From the NCBI RefSeq assembly GCF_000368865.1, contig NZ_KB849727.1, positions 1,011,000-1,074,999 on the forward strand: DNA of 64,000 bases, given 5' to 3'. Below, in pieces: positions 9,935 through 19,402 of the stretch; the first letter of the stretch is position 1; every line of letters begins with the position of its first letter. The position numbers and the translations under genes were made by a program. The stretch is from Acinetobacter bouvetii DSM 14964 = CIP 107468 (GTDB taxonomy: Bacteria > Pseudomonadota > Gammaproteobacteria > Pseudomonadales > Moraxellaceae). Below the pieces are notes generated by a model, which saw only the letters and a program-made list of their open reading frames with translations, had not been told where the DNA came from and searched no databases.

Positions 9935-11388
9935 TGCAAAATATATGGTCTATTACAGGTCGTAGCATTGCGGTTTCTTCACTTGCGCTTGCTTTGGCTG
10001 CCTGCCAAAGCATGCGCGGTCCAGAACCAGCAGCACAAGCAAACATTCCGCAAGGCTATACAGCAAGCGCGTCTGGCACTTCTGCTGCAGAGCAAGGCTA
10101 TAAGGACTTTTTCTCAGACCAGCGTTTGGTTCAAGTTCTGGATTTAGCACTGGCAAACAACCGTGATTTGCGCACTGCAGCCCTGAACATTCAGCGCGCA
10201 CAGCAGCAATACCAAATCACTGAAAATAACCAGCTGCCGACCATTGGCGCAAGCGGCAGTGTGCTGCGCCAAGATACCCTAAACTCACAAAAGCCAGTTA
10301 CGTCGTATAACGTTGGCCTCGGTGTGACAGCGTATGAACTGGACTTATGGGGCCGTGTCCGCAGCTTAAAAGACAATGCCTTGGACAGCTACCTTGCAAC
10401 TGCAAGCGCACGCGATGCAACTCAAATTGCATTGATCGGCCAAGTTGCGCAAGCATGGCTCAGCTATTCATTTTCAAATGCAAATTTGAAACTGGCTGAT
10501 CAAACGTTAAAAACACAGCTTGAATCTTACAATCTGAACAAAAAACGTTTTGATGTCGGCATTGACAGTGAAGTTCCTGTTCGCCAGGCGCAAATCTCTG
10601 TAGAAACCGCCCGCAATGACGTTGCAAACTATAAGACTCAAGTGGCGCAAGCGAAAAACTTGCTGAATCTTCTGGTCGGCCAGCAAGTGCCTGACAACCT
10701 GATGCCAAATCAGCGGGTCACCCGCATTACCTCAGCCAGCGCTATCGGCTCTGGCTTGCCAAGCGACTTGCTGAACAACCGTCCTGATGTGCGCGCAGCG
10801 GAATACAAACTGTCTGCAGCTGGCGCAAACATTGGCGCAGCCAAAGCGCGCCTGTTCCCGACCATCAGCCTGACCGGCACTGCGGGTTATGCATCGACTG
10901 ATTTGAGTGATTTGTTTAAATCAGGCAGTTTTGTCTGGGGCTTAGGGCCAAGCCTAGATATTCCAATCTTCGACTGGGGCACACGCAAAGCCAACATCAA
11001 AATTTCAGAAACAGAGCAGCAAATTGCGCTGTCTGATTATGAAAAATCAATTCAGTCTGCATTCCGTGAAGTCAACGATGCTTTGGCTGTGCGCCAAAAC
11101 ATTGGTGACCGCTTGTCTGCCCAGCGCCGCTTGGTGGATGCGACCAATACAACTTACAAACTGTCGAATGCCCGCTTCCGTGCAGGGATCGACAGCTACT
11201 TAACCGTATTGGACGCGCAGCGTACCTCATATGCCGCTGAACAAGGCTTGCTGTTGCTTGAACAAGGCAATTTAAACAGCCAAGTTGAACTGTATAAATC
11301 TTTAGGCGGCGGCATTAAAGCCAATAGCGGCGATGCTGTTCAACAGCAGCCCTCTACCGCTGAACGCAAGGCAGATGCCGCGAAATAA
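9934..11388 (+). CDS. adeK: outer-membrane efflux channel AdeK
   Basis: This TolC/OprM-type outer-membrane factor of AdeIJK has 484 residues and lipobox LAAC with Cys24. Two outer-membrane-efflux repeats are seen, each with a long helical region (NNRDLRTAALNIQRAQQQYQ and AGANIGAAKARLFPTI). The ATG at 9934 overlaps the adeJ stop by one base. A GTG one codon earlier is possible, but the ATG gives the known AdeK length. It is the last gene before a terminator. Confidence 0.95.
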   Translation: MQNIWSITGRSIAVSSLALALAACQSMRGPEPAAQANIPQGYTASASGTSAAEQGYKDFFSDQRLVQVLDLALANNRDLRTAALNIQRAQQQYQITENNQLPTIGASGSVLRQDTLNSQKPVTSYNVGLGVTAYELDLWGRVRSLKDNALDSYLATASARDATQIALIGQVAQAWLSYSFSNANLKLADQTLKTQLESYNLNKKRFDVGIDSEVPVRQAQISVETARNDVANYKTQVAQAKNLLNLLVGQQVPDNLMPNQRVTRITSASAIGSGLPSDLLNNRPDVRAAEYKLSAAGANIGAAKARLFPTISLTGTAGYASTDLSDLFKSGSFVWGLGPSLDIPIFDWGTRKANIKISETEQQIALSDYEKSIQSAFREVNDALAVRQNIGDRLSAQRRLVDATNTTYKLSNARFRAGIDSYLTVLDAQRTSYAAEQGLLLLEQGNLNSQVELYKSLGGGIKANSGDAVQQQPSTAERKADAAK

Positions 11389-11410
11389 GCAGATTGCTTA
11401 AAACATAAAC

Positions 11411-11435
11411 AAGCTCACTCCGGTGGGCTTTTTTA
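11411..11435 (+). terminator. rho-independent terminator after adeK
   Basis: AAGCTCAC pairs with GTGGGCTT, including one G-T pair, and is followed by a T-run. It closes the PAP2-adeIJK unit. Confidence 0.8.
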
Positions 11436-11514
11436 TTGCCCAGCTGATTTATCAATCAGCAATCTTGCTTTTATTCAATACATTGCCTATCTTCAATGCA
11501 TCTAAAATACACAC

Positions 11515-11883
11515 ATGAATCACCCTATGATTTTAAGCAATCTTGAGACTGTGCCTGGACATACCATTACCCAGCAATTGGATGTTGTCTATGGCAGCAC
11601 CGTGCGCAGCAAACACGCTGGCCGCGACTTTATGGCTGGGCTGAAAAACATTGTCGGCGGCGAACTCAAAGGCTATACCGAACTGCTGGAAGAGTCACGC
11701 CAAGAAGCCATGAGCCGCATGATTGAAAAAGCCCGCGGCTTAGGCGCCAATGCCATTGTCGGCATCCGTTTTTCGACCTCAAACATTGCGCAAGGCGCAT
11801 CTGAATTATTTGTTTACGGCACTGCCGTGCGGGCGGAAGCCAATATGCCGAAACTGGCTGACCCTTTCCCTGCCCAAGGCTAA
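11515..11883 (+). CDS. YbjQ family (UPF0145) protein
   Basis: This 122-residue soluble protein has the YbjQ/DUF74 fold signature: VYGSTVRSKHAGRDF, then GGELKGYTELLEESRQEAMSRM, then GANAIVGIRFSTS and the C-terminal strand ELFVYGTAV. Members form pentameric rings. Heavy-metal binding has been proposed for the family, but no function is established. A second, membrane-anchored copy of the same fold begins 4 nt after this stop. Confidence 0.85.
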   Translation: MNHPMILSNLETVPGHTITQQLDVVYGSTVRSKHAGRDFMAGLKNIVGGELKGYTELLEESRQEAMSRMIEKARGLGANAIVGIRFSTSNIAQGASELFVYGTAVRAEANMPKLADPFPAQG

Positions 11884-11887
11884 AGCG

Positions 11888-12325
11888 ATGGATGCTTTTT
11901 TATTTAAAGTCCTTGTTTTTGTGATTTTGTTTACGGTGGGATGGGCTTTCGGCCGCCATGCAGAACGCAAGCATTTAAACGAATTGGAGCTGCAGGAACG
12001 GCGCTTGGCCTACATCCGCATAGACAATAACCGCTTCAAAACCAGTGAGCATTTAGGTCAGCTGGTTTCAAGCAATGTGGTAATCTCGCATGATTATTTT
12101 AAATATGTGATTGCCAATATTCAGAACTTTTTCGGCGGCCGCCTGACCAGCTATGAAAGTGTCGTTGACCGCGCGCGCCGTGAAGCTGTCGTGCGTTTAA
12201 AACTGGAAGCTGAAAAAATGGGCGCCACCCATATCATGGGGCTGCGTTTGAGCACCACTGAATTAGGCATGCAAGGCGGCATGATTGAAGTCTTTGCATA
12301 TGGGACCGCCATTCAAGGTCCTTAA
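11888..12325 (+). CDS. membrane-anchored YbjQ-like protein
   Basis: This 145-residue protein has one N-terminal membrane helix (about residues 3-20), a basic linker, then a YbjQ-like domain: FGGRLTSYESVVDRARREAVVRL, GATHIMGLRLSTTE and IEVFAYGTAI. The frame is open 46 codons upstream through the preceding gene, but the ATG at 11888 follows that gene's stop and begins with the membrane helix. It is probably cotranscribed with the upstream YbjQ paralogue, and the two may form mixed or related rings. The function is unknown. Confidence 0.75.
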   Translation: MDAFLFKVLVFVILFTVGWAFGRHAERKHLNELELQERRLAYIRIDNNRFKTSEHLGQLVSSNVVISHDYFKYVIANIQNFFGGRLTSYESVVDRARREAVVRLKLEAEKMGATHIMGLRLSTTELGMQGGMIEVFAYGTAIQGP

Positions 12326-12366
12326 ATAGCGACTATTTACCCATCATCCATTCACTAAACTCAAAC

Positions 12367-12394
12367 AGCATGAGCTTTCAAAATAGCTCATGCT
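12367..12394. repeat. 10-bp inverted repeat after the YbjQ pair
   Basis: AGCATGAGCT pairs with AGCTCATGCT across an 8-nt loop. There is no clear T-run, so it may be a weak terminator or an mRNA-end hairpin. Confidence 0.5.
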
Positions 12395-12505
12395 CTCTCA
12401 CCTTCTACCGCACACCTTGATGGCAGATTTCTCGCTAGAGCATAACGCTCTACACTGAACACAATAAAAATGGACATCACCTACACTGCAAAGAGGCCAC
12501 AGATA

Positions 12506-13540
12506 ATGAAATCTTTAGCACTGAAAATAAGTATGAGTGTACTTATTATGCTTCCACTTGCAGCCAAAGCTGAATTAATTGTACTGGCATCCCCTCAAAG
12601 CAATGATGCTTACTATGCAAAAATGATTGATGATATTTTCGATTTTCATGTCGATTATGCAAAAAAAATTATTAAAAACGGAGACAATGTCGTTGTTCTG
12701 GCGGATAAACATCTCTACCCCGACTATGTCAAAGCCTTGGGCAAAAAACATGTGGCGATCGCGCCGATGCATGATATTTGGATGCGCGACTTCACCAGTG
12801 CCAATCCAGCCCAGCCTGTCATGTTCCGCTACACGGCCGCAGGACAAGGTGGCGCTAAAAAAGCTCAGGCCATTTCAGATGAAGTGCAGGACGAGTTTAA
12901 ATACTACAGCCAAAAGGCAGGCTTACAGTTTATTCAAAGCAAACTGTTGAATGATGGCGGAAACTGGGTTGAAGATGGTTATGGCAATGTCGTCCTCAGC
13001 ACCAAATTCCTAGCGGATAACAAGCTCACTGAAAGCGAAGCCCGTAAAAAACTCATGGCATTGACTGGTGCCAAGCAGATTGCGTTCATTGAAGCCGATG
13101 AACAAGGGGGCTTGGAACATGCCGATGGCGTAGTCAGCTTTGTCGACCAAAACACCTTGGTGATTAATTCCTACCCAGATAATCCTGACTATGCCAAGCA
13201 GCTTAAAGCAGATTTAAAGCGCGGCCTTCCCAATGTTAAAATTCATGAAATCATCACGCCTTATGACGGTAGCGAAATCTACGATGAAAAATTTGGTTCT
13301 GCATGTGGCTTATACACCAACATGTTAGTTACGCCTGATCGGATTTACTTCCCGCAATTTGGTATTAAAGAGGATGCTGTCGCTTTACGGCAAATTCGCA
13401 GCGTAACCAAACGCACCGTGATTCCTGTACAGTCTTCTCATGTCTGTCATATGGGCGGCGGTGTGCGCTGTATGTCCTGGCAAGTGCGTGGGAAAAATGC
13501 GGAATTGTTCTTAAACTATTTAAATAACATCAGTAAGTAG
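12506..13540 (+). CDS. exported agmatine deiminase / peptidylarginine deiminase family protein
   Basis: This 344-residue protein belongs to the PF04371 guanidino-group-modifying family. Family hallmarks are WMRD, DGGNWVEDGYGNVVLS, EHADG and a C-terminal catalytic-type Cys322 in GGGVRCMSW. The start at 12506 begins with a convincing signal peptide (residues 1-22, cleavage after AKA), so it should act in the periplasm or outside the cell, unlike cytosolic AguA. An ATG 12 codons earlier is possible. The Gly-to-Cys spacing seems one residue shorter than in AguA. It could release ammonia from agmatine or from peptidylarginine. No aguB or other polyamine gene lies nearby. Confidence 0.75.
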   Translation: MKSLALKISMSVLIMLPLAAKAELIVLASPQSNDAYYAKMIDDIFDFHVDYAKKIIKNGDNVVVLADKHLYPDYVKALGKKHVAIAPMHDIWMRDFTSANPAQPVMFRYTAAGQGGAKKAQAISDEVQDEFKYYSQKAGLQFIQSKLLNDGGNWVEDGYGNVVLSTKFLADNKLTESEARKKLMALTGAKQIAFIEADEQGGLEHADGVVSFVDQNTLVINSYPDNPDYAKQLKADLKRGLPNVKIHEIITPYDGSEIYDEKFGSACGLYTNMLVTPDRIYFPQFGIKEDAVALRQIRSVTKRTVIPVQSSHVCHMGGGVRCMSWQVRGKNAELFLNYLNNISK

Positions 13541-13547
13541 GGCTGCT

Positions 13548-13589
13548 CTGTTCCCCTATCAAAACATCGGGGATGGAATATGGGAACAG
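13548..13589. repeat. inverted repeat downstream of the deiminase gene
   Basis: CTGTTCCC (13548-13555) and GGGAACAG (13582-13589) are exact complements, with extra pairing just inside. It starts 7 nt after the deiminase stop. Confidence 0.5.
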
Positions 13590-13599
13590 CATGATCCCT

Positions 13600-13634
13600 A
13601 AAGGCAGGTGGAAGTGGCTTTCCTCCCGCCTTTT
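13600..13634. terminator. probable bidirectional terminator between convergent genes
   Basis: An AAAGGC-type arm pairs, with two mismatches, with TCCTCCCGCCTTTT, which ends in T residues. It sits between the convergent deiminase and SDR genes. Confidence 0.45.
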
Positions 13635-13638
13635 AAAT

Positions 13639-14445
13639 TTACTTCACCTGCGCTTTACGGATCATTTTATACAGCATGCTTGGCGATAAACGCGAGACCC
13701 AAGTCCCCAAGACTTCTTTACGGCCGCCGACAACAATATATTCCTCACCTTTCAGCAATGCTTTTACTGTCATTTGCGCAAATTCATCGGCTTCCAAACC
13801 ATTGGCTGTTGCTTCATTATCATAGCCCTGCGCCTTGCCCTCACCATTGAGCGCATTAATCGACACATTGGTTTTAACAAAACCCGGGAAAATTACCGAA
13901 ACATTTACCCCGTCGTCAGCAACTTCTGCACGCAAGCTATTGGCCCACATGTGAATCGCCGCTTTGGCTGCAGAATAAGATGCGCGGTATTGCGTGCCTA
14001 ATAAACCAGCCACACTGGACACAAAGACAATGCGTCCGGATTTTTGCTTTAAGAAAGCTGGCAATACGGTTTTGGTTAAAAAGACTTGAGAGAAATAATC
14101 CACTTCCATAATGGCGCGTTCAGTCTGCATGGTGGTGTCGGCAATCAAAGCGCGCTGGCTTAAGCCTGCATTATTCACCAGCCAGTCAATTCGGCTCTTG
14201 CATTCCAGCACTTTTTCATAGGCATGGCGGACTTGGCCCTCGTCGGTAATATCGGCTGGAATAGATACATGCTGATCCGGGTTCAGCAAACCGACCCGGA
14301 CATTTTCCAGCTCCTCAAAACGGCGCGCCGTCAACACCACTTGCGCGCCCTGCAAAGCGCATTCCTGCGCCAAGGCTTTGCCCAAACCGGATGAAGCGCC
14401 TGTAATCCATACGACCTTACCCTTTAAATCATCCAGCTTTGCCAT
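13639..14445 (-). CDS. SDR-family NAD(P)-dependent oxidoreductase
   Basis: This 268-residue classical short-chain dehydrogenase has the cofactor motif TGASSGLG at 15-22, NNAG at 91-94, and the catalytic Ser144, Tyr157 and Lys161 (YSAAK). An Arg-Arg after the second strand suggests NADP preference. The C-terminal half resembles the DHRS7-like and fatty-acyl or steroid-type reductases often found near lipid metabolism genes, but the substrate cannot be assigned. A hypothetical gene lies upstream on the same strand, 52 nt away. Confidence 0.85.
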   Translation of the reverse strand: MAKLDDLKGKVVWITGASSGLGKALAQECALQGAQVVLTARRFEELENVRVGLLNPDQHVSIPADITDEGQVRHAYEKVLECKSRIDWLVNNAGLSQRALIADTTMQTERAIMEVDYFSQVFLTKTVLPAFLKQKSGRIVFVSSVAGLLGTQYRASYSAAKAAIHMWANSLRAEVADDGVNVSVIFPGFVKTNVSINALNGEGKAQGYDNEATANGLEADEFAQMTVKALLKGEEYIVVGGRKEVLGTWVSRLSPSMLYKMIRKAQVK

Positions 14446-14497
14446 GATGCATTCCTTATGAAATCATTGTTTTATTAAAAAGTTGCTATCCCGCAGT

Positions 14498-15169
14498 TTA
14501 ATCGTTTTTTTGCGTCTGCTCATTATTCAAAAAAACCAAAAAGTGGTCAAAATAACCGCTTATCGAGTTGGCATCATAAATTTTACCCAATTTATCAAAA
14601 CGCTTATAGCCCAGCTGGGTCGTCACATGAATCACGCCATTGAGCGTTTTATCCACCACCACATTAAATTTCAGCATTTTTTTCGGCTCGCGGATTAAAT
14701 GCGTGACCCCTTGATCCACCACTTCTGTAAATGCTTTTAATGCCGGCGGAACGCAGGCATTGTTGCCGTCTTTCATTTTCTCGACATGCCCCAGCAGCTC
14801 ATTGGCCAAGCTATGGTCTATGGGATAGGTCACATAAAAATGCCCGTTCTTCTCTATGGTCAAATCACGCAGATAATTCACCATCGGCACCAGACGCTCA
14901 TTAGCGAAAAATGAGACCGACCATGGCATATATTTACGGGTGGTGTCTAAAATCTGCTGAATTACTTTTTCAGATTCATGATCCCCAGAGGTCGACATTT
15001 TGGCAATATTGCCAAAGACCTGATCAATAATTTCACAGGCAATATCCGCCAAATTCTCCCCGAGCGGCTTTGCCAGGCTTTCTTGATCTCCTGCATTCAG
15101 CTTTCGATGCAAATCGGTAAAACGCTGATGTGTTTCCGGCAAAATTTTCAAAGAGATAGAATAACTCAT
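14498..15169 (-). CDS. conserved hypothetical protein
   Basis: This 223-residue soluble protein has no signal peptide or membrane helix. It is mostly helical in the first half (LHRKLNAGDQESLAKPL and a long charged helix), with mixed strands at the C-terminus. I do not recognise a domain. Normal codon use and a start at 15169 suggest a real gene. It is divergent from valS and upstream of the SDR gene. Confidence 0.6.
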   Translation of the reverse strand: MSYSISLKILPETHQRFTDLHRKLNAGDQESLAKPLGENLADIACEIIDQVFGNIAKMSTSGDHESEKVIQQILDTTRKYMPWSVSFFANERLVPMVNYLRDLTIEKNGHFYVTYPIDHSLANELLGHVEKMKDGNNACVPPALKAFTEVVDQGVTHLIREPKKMLKFNVVVDKTLNGVIHVTTQLGYKRFDKLGKIYDANSISGYFDHFLVFLNNEQTQKND

Positions 15170-15326
15170 GCACTGAACTCCTTTTTTTATAATGTGCTGC
15201 GAACCTTGCGCTTATATCTGCCCCTATCATAAAGCCTTAGATGAAAACTGCCAACTGGTTCTTATTTTCAGGCTGCAAACGGATAAAGTTTCCATGCGCG
15301 CAAAGTGCCTAAACCCCGTTTTTTTT

Positions 15327-15335
15327 TGCTACAAT
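15327..15335 (+). promoter_or_regulatory. extended -10 promoter element for valS
   Basis: TGC followed by TACAAT matches the extended -10 consensus, with transcription expected near 15342 and a leader of about 30 nt. No good -35 box is seen, which is usual for extended -10 promoters. Confidence 0.55.
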
Positions 15336-15373
15336 AGATGCAATTTTTTATCTACTTTTGATCTGTTTAGACT

Positions 15374-18268
15374 ATGACTGATTCAGCGCAAAATATTGCT
15401 ACGACCTACGATCCTACCGAGATCGAGAAAAAATGGTACAAGACTTGGGAAGAACGCGGCTACTTTAAGCCCTCTAAAAAAGGAGAATCATTCTGCATCA
15501 TGATTCCGCCGCCTAACGTCACAGGCAATTTGCACATGGGTCATGGTTTCAACAATGCCATCATGGATGCCCTTACCCGCTACAACCGCATGTCGGGTAA
15601 AAATACTTTATGGCAGCCAGGGACTGACCATGCCGGTATTGCAACGCAAATGGTGGTTGAGCGCCAGCTGGGCGCGCAAGGTGTCAGCCGTCATGACTTG
15701 GGCCGTGAAAAGTTCATCGAAAAAGTGTGGGAATGGAAAGAACAATCGGGCGGCAACATTACCAACCAAATCCGCCGTTTAGGTTCATCTGTAGACTGGT
15801 CTCGTGAACGCTTCACTATGGATGAAGGCCTTTCAAACGCGGTTAAAGAAGTGTTTGTAAAACTTCATGAAGAAGGCTTGATCTACCGCGGCAAGCGCCT
15901 TGTAAACTGGGACCCTAAACTGCAGACTGCCCTTTCTGACTTAGAAGTTGAATCGGATAAAGAAGAAGCGGGTTCATTGTGGCACTTCAAATACTTCTTT
16001 GAAGACAAGTCACTGCGTACTCACGACGGCAAAGACCACATTGTGGTTGCAACCACTCGTCCTGAAACATTGCTTGGCGATACAGCCGTTGCGGTTGCCC
16101 TAGATGATAAACGCTATGCTGCATTGGTTGGCAAAAACATCATCCTGCCGATTACAGGCCGTGCTGTTCCTATCGTTAAAGATGAATATGTAGACAAAGA
16201 ATTTGGTACAGGCTGTGTAAAAATCACCCCTGCGCACGACTTCAATGACTATGAAGTCGGCAAACGCTGCGAATTGCCAATCATCAACATCTTCAACAAA
16301 AATGCTGAAGTGCTGGCTGAGTTTGAATACATCGCAAAAGCGGGCGAACAAATTTCTAAAACCATCCCTGCCCCTGCAGACTACATTGGCTTAGAGCGTT
16401 TTGAAGCGCGTAAAAAGCTAGTCGAACAAGCGGAAGCGGAAGGCTGGTTAGACCAAATTCAACCGTATACACTGAAACCGCCTCGCGGTGACCGTTCGGG
16501 CGTGATCGTTGAGCCGTTACTGACGGATCAATGGTATGTAAAAATTGCACCATTGGCTGAACCTGCAATTAAAGCAGTGAAAGACGGCGACATCAAATTT
16601 GTCCCTGAGCAATACAGCAACATGTACATGGCTTGGATGAACAACATTCAAGACTGGTGCATCTCGCGTCAATTGTGGTGGGGCCACCGCATTCCTGCTT
16701 GGTATGACGCAGATGGCAACATCTATGTGGGCCGTAACGAAGCTGAAGTTCGTGAGAAAAATGGCATCCCTGCGGATGTGCAATTGGATCAAGACGAAGA
16801 TGTACTCGATACATGGTTCTCTTCTGCGCTGTGGACTTTCTCAACATTGGGCTGGACTGGCGACGCGAAAAAAGATGCAGAAAACTATTTCTTAAATACT
16901 TTCCACCCGACGGATGTATTGGTGACTGGTTTTGACATCATCTTCTTCTGGGTTGCACGTATGATTATGTTTACGCTGCACTTTATGAAGAATGAAGACG
17001 GTACGCCGCAAGTGCCGTTCAAAACTGTATACGTACACGGTTTGGTGCGTGACGGTGAAGGTCAGAAGATGTCTAAATCTAAGGGCAACGTGCTTGACCC
17101 ATTAGATTTGATTGACGGTGTGGATCTTGAAACTTTAGTACAAAAACGTACAACAGGTTTGATGAACCCGAAACAGGCATCGAAGATTGAAAAATCAACG
17201 CGTAAAGAATTCCCTGAAGGCATTCAATCTTACGGTACTGACGCTGTTCGTTTCACTTTCTGCGCGCTTGCCAATACAGGCCGTGACATTAAGTTCGACA
17301 TGAAGCGTGTTGAAGGCTACCGTAACTTTGCCAATAAAATCTGGAATGCAACGCGTTTCGTAATGATGAATATTGAAGGCCAAACCATTGGTACTGAAGT
17401 TCGTCAAGACCTTTGGGAATTGCCTGAACAGTGGATCGTGAGCCGTCTGCAAAAAGCAGAACAAGCGGTGCAAACAGCGTTTTCAACCTACCGTTTAGAC
17501 TTGGCTGCGCAAGCGATCTACGAGTTCATTTGGAATGAATACTGTGACTGGTATGTAGAATTAACCAAACCAGTTCTGAACGATGAAAATGTTTCTGAAG
17601 AGCGTAAAGCGGAAGTTCGCCGTGTTCTTCTTGCTGTAATGGAAGCGTCTTTGCGTTTAGCGCATCCGTTAATGCCTTACCTAACAGAAGAAATTTGGCA
17701 AACGCTTGCACCGAAACTCGGCATCTCTGGCGAAACGATTATGTTGGCGCAGTACCCTGTTACCGATGAAGCGAAAATCAATGAACAAGCTGAAGCAGAT
17801 ATGCAATGGCTGCAAGGTTTGATTGGCGCGGTACGTAACATCCGTGGTGAAATGGGCTTAGGTAATGCTCGCTTGTTGCCTGTTCTTCTTCAAAACACGA
17901 CTGATACTGAAAAAGCGCAGATCGCTCGTATTGAGCCATTGTTCAAAGCATTGGCAAAAGTTGAAAGCATTACTTTCCTTGCTGATGGCGAACAACCGCC
18001 ATTGTCATCGTCATCTGTAGTCGGACATGTGTCTGTATTCGTTCCAATGAAAGGCTTAATTGACCCGAAAGCGGAATTGGGCCGTCTGCAAAAAGACTTA
18101 GACAAAGTGCAAAAACAGCATGACCAAATTGCCACTAAACTTGGCAATGAAGGTTTTGTAGCGAAAGCACCTGCTGCAGTGGTTGAAGGCGAGAAAGTGA
18201 AACTTGCTGAATTTGCTGACCAGTTAGCGAAGATTAAAGCGAATATGGAGCAAATTGCAGCGCTTTGA
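15374..18268 (+). CDS. valS: valyl-tRNA synthetase
   Basis: This class I synthetase charges tRNA-Val and has 964 residues, close to the usual 950. The HIGH-type signature is HMGH at 54-57 and KMSKS is at 565-569. An editing (CP1) domain lies between them ([18 protein letters not shown]). The C-terminal coiled-coil arm is present ([22 protein letters not shown]). It is divergent from a hypothetical gene and closed by a terminator. An AT-rich, probably acquired gene sits immediately downstream. Confidence 0.98.
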   Translation: MTDSAQNIATTYDPTEIEKKWYKTWEERGYFKPSKKGESFCIMIPPPNVTGNLHMGHGFNNAIMDALTRYNRMSGKNTLWQPGTDHAGIATQMVVERQLGAQGVSRHDLGREKFIEKVWEWKEQSGGNITNQIRRLGSSVDWSRERFTMDEGLSNAVKEVFVKLHEEGLIYRGKRLVNWDPKLQTALSDLEVESDKEEAGSLWHFKYFFEDKSLRTHDGKDHIVVATTRPETLLGDTAVAVALDDKRYAALVGKNIILPITGRAVPIVKDEYVDKEFGTGCVKITPAHDFNDYEVGKRCELPIINIFNKNAEVLAEFEYIAKAGEQISKTIPAPADYIGLERFEARKKLVEQAEAEGWLDQIQPYTLKPPRGDRSGVIVEPLLTDQWYVKIAPLAEPAIKAVKDGDIKFVPEQYSNMYMAWMNNIQDWCISRQLWWGHRIPAWYDADGNIYVGRNEAEVREKNGIPADVQLDQDEDVLDTWFSSALWTFSTLGWTGDAKKDAENYFLNTFHPTDVLVTGFDIIFFWVARMIMFTLHFMKNEDGTPQVPFKTVYVHGLVRDGEGQKMSKSKGNVLDPLDLIDGVDLETLVQKRTTGLMNPKQASKIEKSTRKEFPEGIQSYGTDAVRFTFCALANTGRDIKFDMKRVEGYRNFANKIWNATRFVMMNIEGQTIGTEVRQDLWELPEQWIVSRLQKAEQAVQTAFSTYRLDLAAQAIYEFIWNEYCDWYVELTKPVLNDENVSEERKAEVRRVLLAVMEASLRLAHPLMPYLTEEIWQTLAPKLGISGETIMLAQYPVTDEAKINEQAEADMQWLQGLIGAVRNIRGEMGLGNARLLPVLLQNTTDTEKAQIARIEPLFKALAKVESITFLADGEQPPLSSSSVVGHVSVFVPMKGLIDPKAELGRLQKDLDKVQKQHDQIATKLGNEGFVAKAPAAVVEGEKVKLAEFADQLAKIKANMEQIAAL

Positions 18269-18299
18269 TGTGTTGTTAATTTAACCTAACCTGTAGTAT

Positions 18300-18330
18300 A
18301 AAGGGCTGATTATTCAGCCCTTTATTTTTA
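18300..18330 (+). terminator. rho-independent terminator after valS
   Basis: AAAGGGCTGA pairs exactly with TCAGCCCTTT across TTAT and is followed by ATTTTTA. The next gene starts only a few bases later. Confidence 0.9.
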
Positions 18331-18335
18331 TAAAT

Positions 18336-19289
18336 ATGAAAGACTTATTAGAACCTATTTACCTTAATGAAAAGATGCTTCTCAACTGTGCTGGATATTT
18401 ATTTGATGGAGTCGAAACCTCAACCAATATATCTCATACTAATTCTGATCAAAATAATAAGAGACTAAAAGGTACTGCCAATATTGGTACAAATGGCATT
18501 CTTGAATGGTTAGCGAAGGCTGAAGGAAATTTTGAAGGAAACTTAGATAATCAAAGCCATAACAATTATTCTAAGAGTTCAACAAAGTATTTAACCCTCG
18601 GTGCTATTCATATGAAAGTACTAAAGGAGTTATATGTAAATGAATATGTTCATGAAATTAAAGATCTTACAAAGATTGAAAGTGATATACCTTATAAGAA
18701 AATTGAGGGTATTTTACAACCTGTCGACTTTTTCGAAATTATACAAATAATTAAGTCTCTAACACCTCACTTTGAAACCATTTTCAATCTATTTGGTAAT
18801 GAAATTTTTAGTAATAAAACAATTCCTCAAAAAGGGAATAAACCAAGTAATCAAGCCCTAAATGCAAAAAATGGTATTCAAATTTTAACTGGTGTTATCA
18901 ATGAACTAGAAAAAAATTATTTAGAATCTAATTTACTTGAAATGATGATTTTAGATAATCAAGGAAAATGTATCGGTATTGTTGATTTAGACATTAATGA
19001 TCAAGACCCTAAAAGAATCAAAGCCCAACTCACTGATGGATACTTTCACATTTATGGGAAAATCACAAAAACAGTTAGCCCTGATGGTGAAATTGATTTA
19101 ATTCAACGTAGTTTAATCTCCCCATTACTTCGTATTCTTGAACAAGGTTTTATCGCTTGGCAAGAACATCAAAAAGCTATTCAATTTTTATTAGTGAAAG
19201 AATTTATTATGCAAAAATTAAATCAAGTTCTTAAATTAAAAATTCAGGGTCCCGCTGTGAGAATTCGAGCTATGTCGATTTGTATCTAA
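18336..19289 (+). CDS. DUF6414-like protein of unknown function
   Basis: This 317-residue soluble protein starts MKDLLEPIYLNEKMLLN. The layout looks like DUF6414: an N-terminal IYLN..LLN strand, a polar Ser/Asn-rich stretch, a K-x-L-T-LGAIH segment and a C-terminal LDNQGKCIGIVDLD beta region. That assignment is from memory of the family. The DNA is distinctly AT-rich next to valS and uses AT-ending codons, which suggests horizontal acquisition. The ATG lies only 12 nt after the valS terminator and no ribosome site is obvious. A REP palindrome begins 2 nt after the stop. The function is unknown; a role in mobile-element or phage conflict is possible but not shown. Confidence 0.6.
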   Translation: MKDLLEPIYLNEKMLLNCAGYLFDGVETSTNISHTNSDQNNKRLKGTANIGTNGILEWLAKAEGNFEGNLDNQSHNNYSKSSTKYLTLGAIHMKVLKELYVNEYVHEIKDLTKIESDIPYKKIEGILQPVDFFEIIQIIKSLTPHFETIFNLFGNEIFSNKTIPQKGNKPSNQALNAKNGIQILTGVINELEKNYLESNLLEMMILDNQGKCIGIVDLDINDQDPKRIKAQLTDGYFHIYGKITKTVSPDGEIDLIQRSLISPLLRILEQGFIAWQEHQKAIQFLLVKEFIMQKLNQVLKLKIQGPAVRIRAMSICI

Positions 19290-19291
19290 TA

Positions 19292-19324
19292 CCCTCACCC
19301 CAGCCCTCTCCCATAGGGAGAGGG
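19292..19324 (+). repeat. REP-type palindrome, copy A
   Basis: It contains CCCTCACCCC followed by CCCTCTCCC-AT-AGGGAGAGGG, a short palindrome with a conserved head. It begins 2 nt after the DUF6414-like stop. Confidence 0.85.
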
Positions 19325-19370
19325 AGCAACCTTTGTGAATTTCAGCGTTGTTTGACGCTCAATGAATGTT

Positions 19371-19402
19371 CCCTCTCCTTTTAGGAGAGGGTTAGGGAGA
19401 GG
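19371..19402 (-). repeat. REP-type palindrome, copy B (inverted)
   Basis: CCCTCTCC-TTTT-GGAGAGGG is followed by TTAGGGAGAGG, the same element as copy A in opposite orientation 46 nt away. It supplies the stop codon and last three sense codons of the DUF559 gene. Confidence 0.85.
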
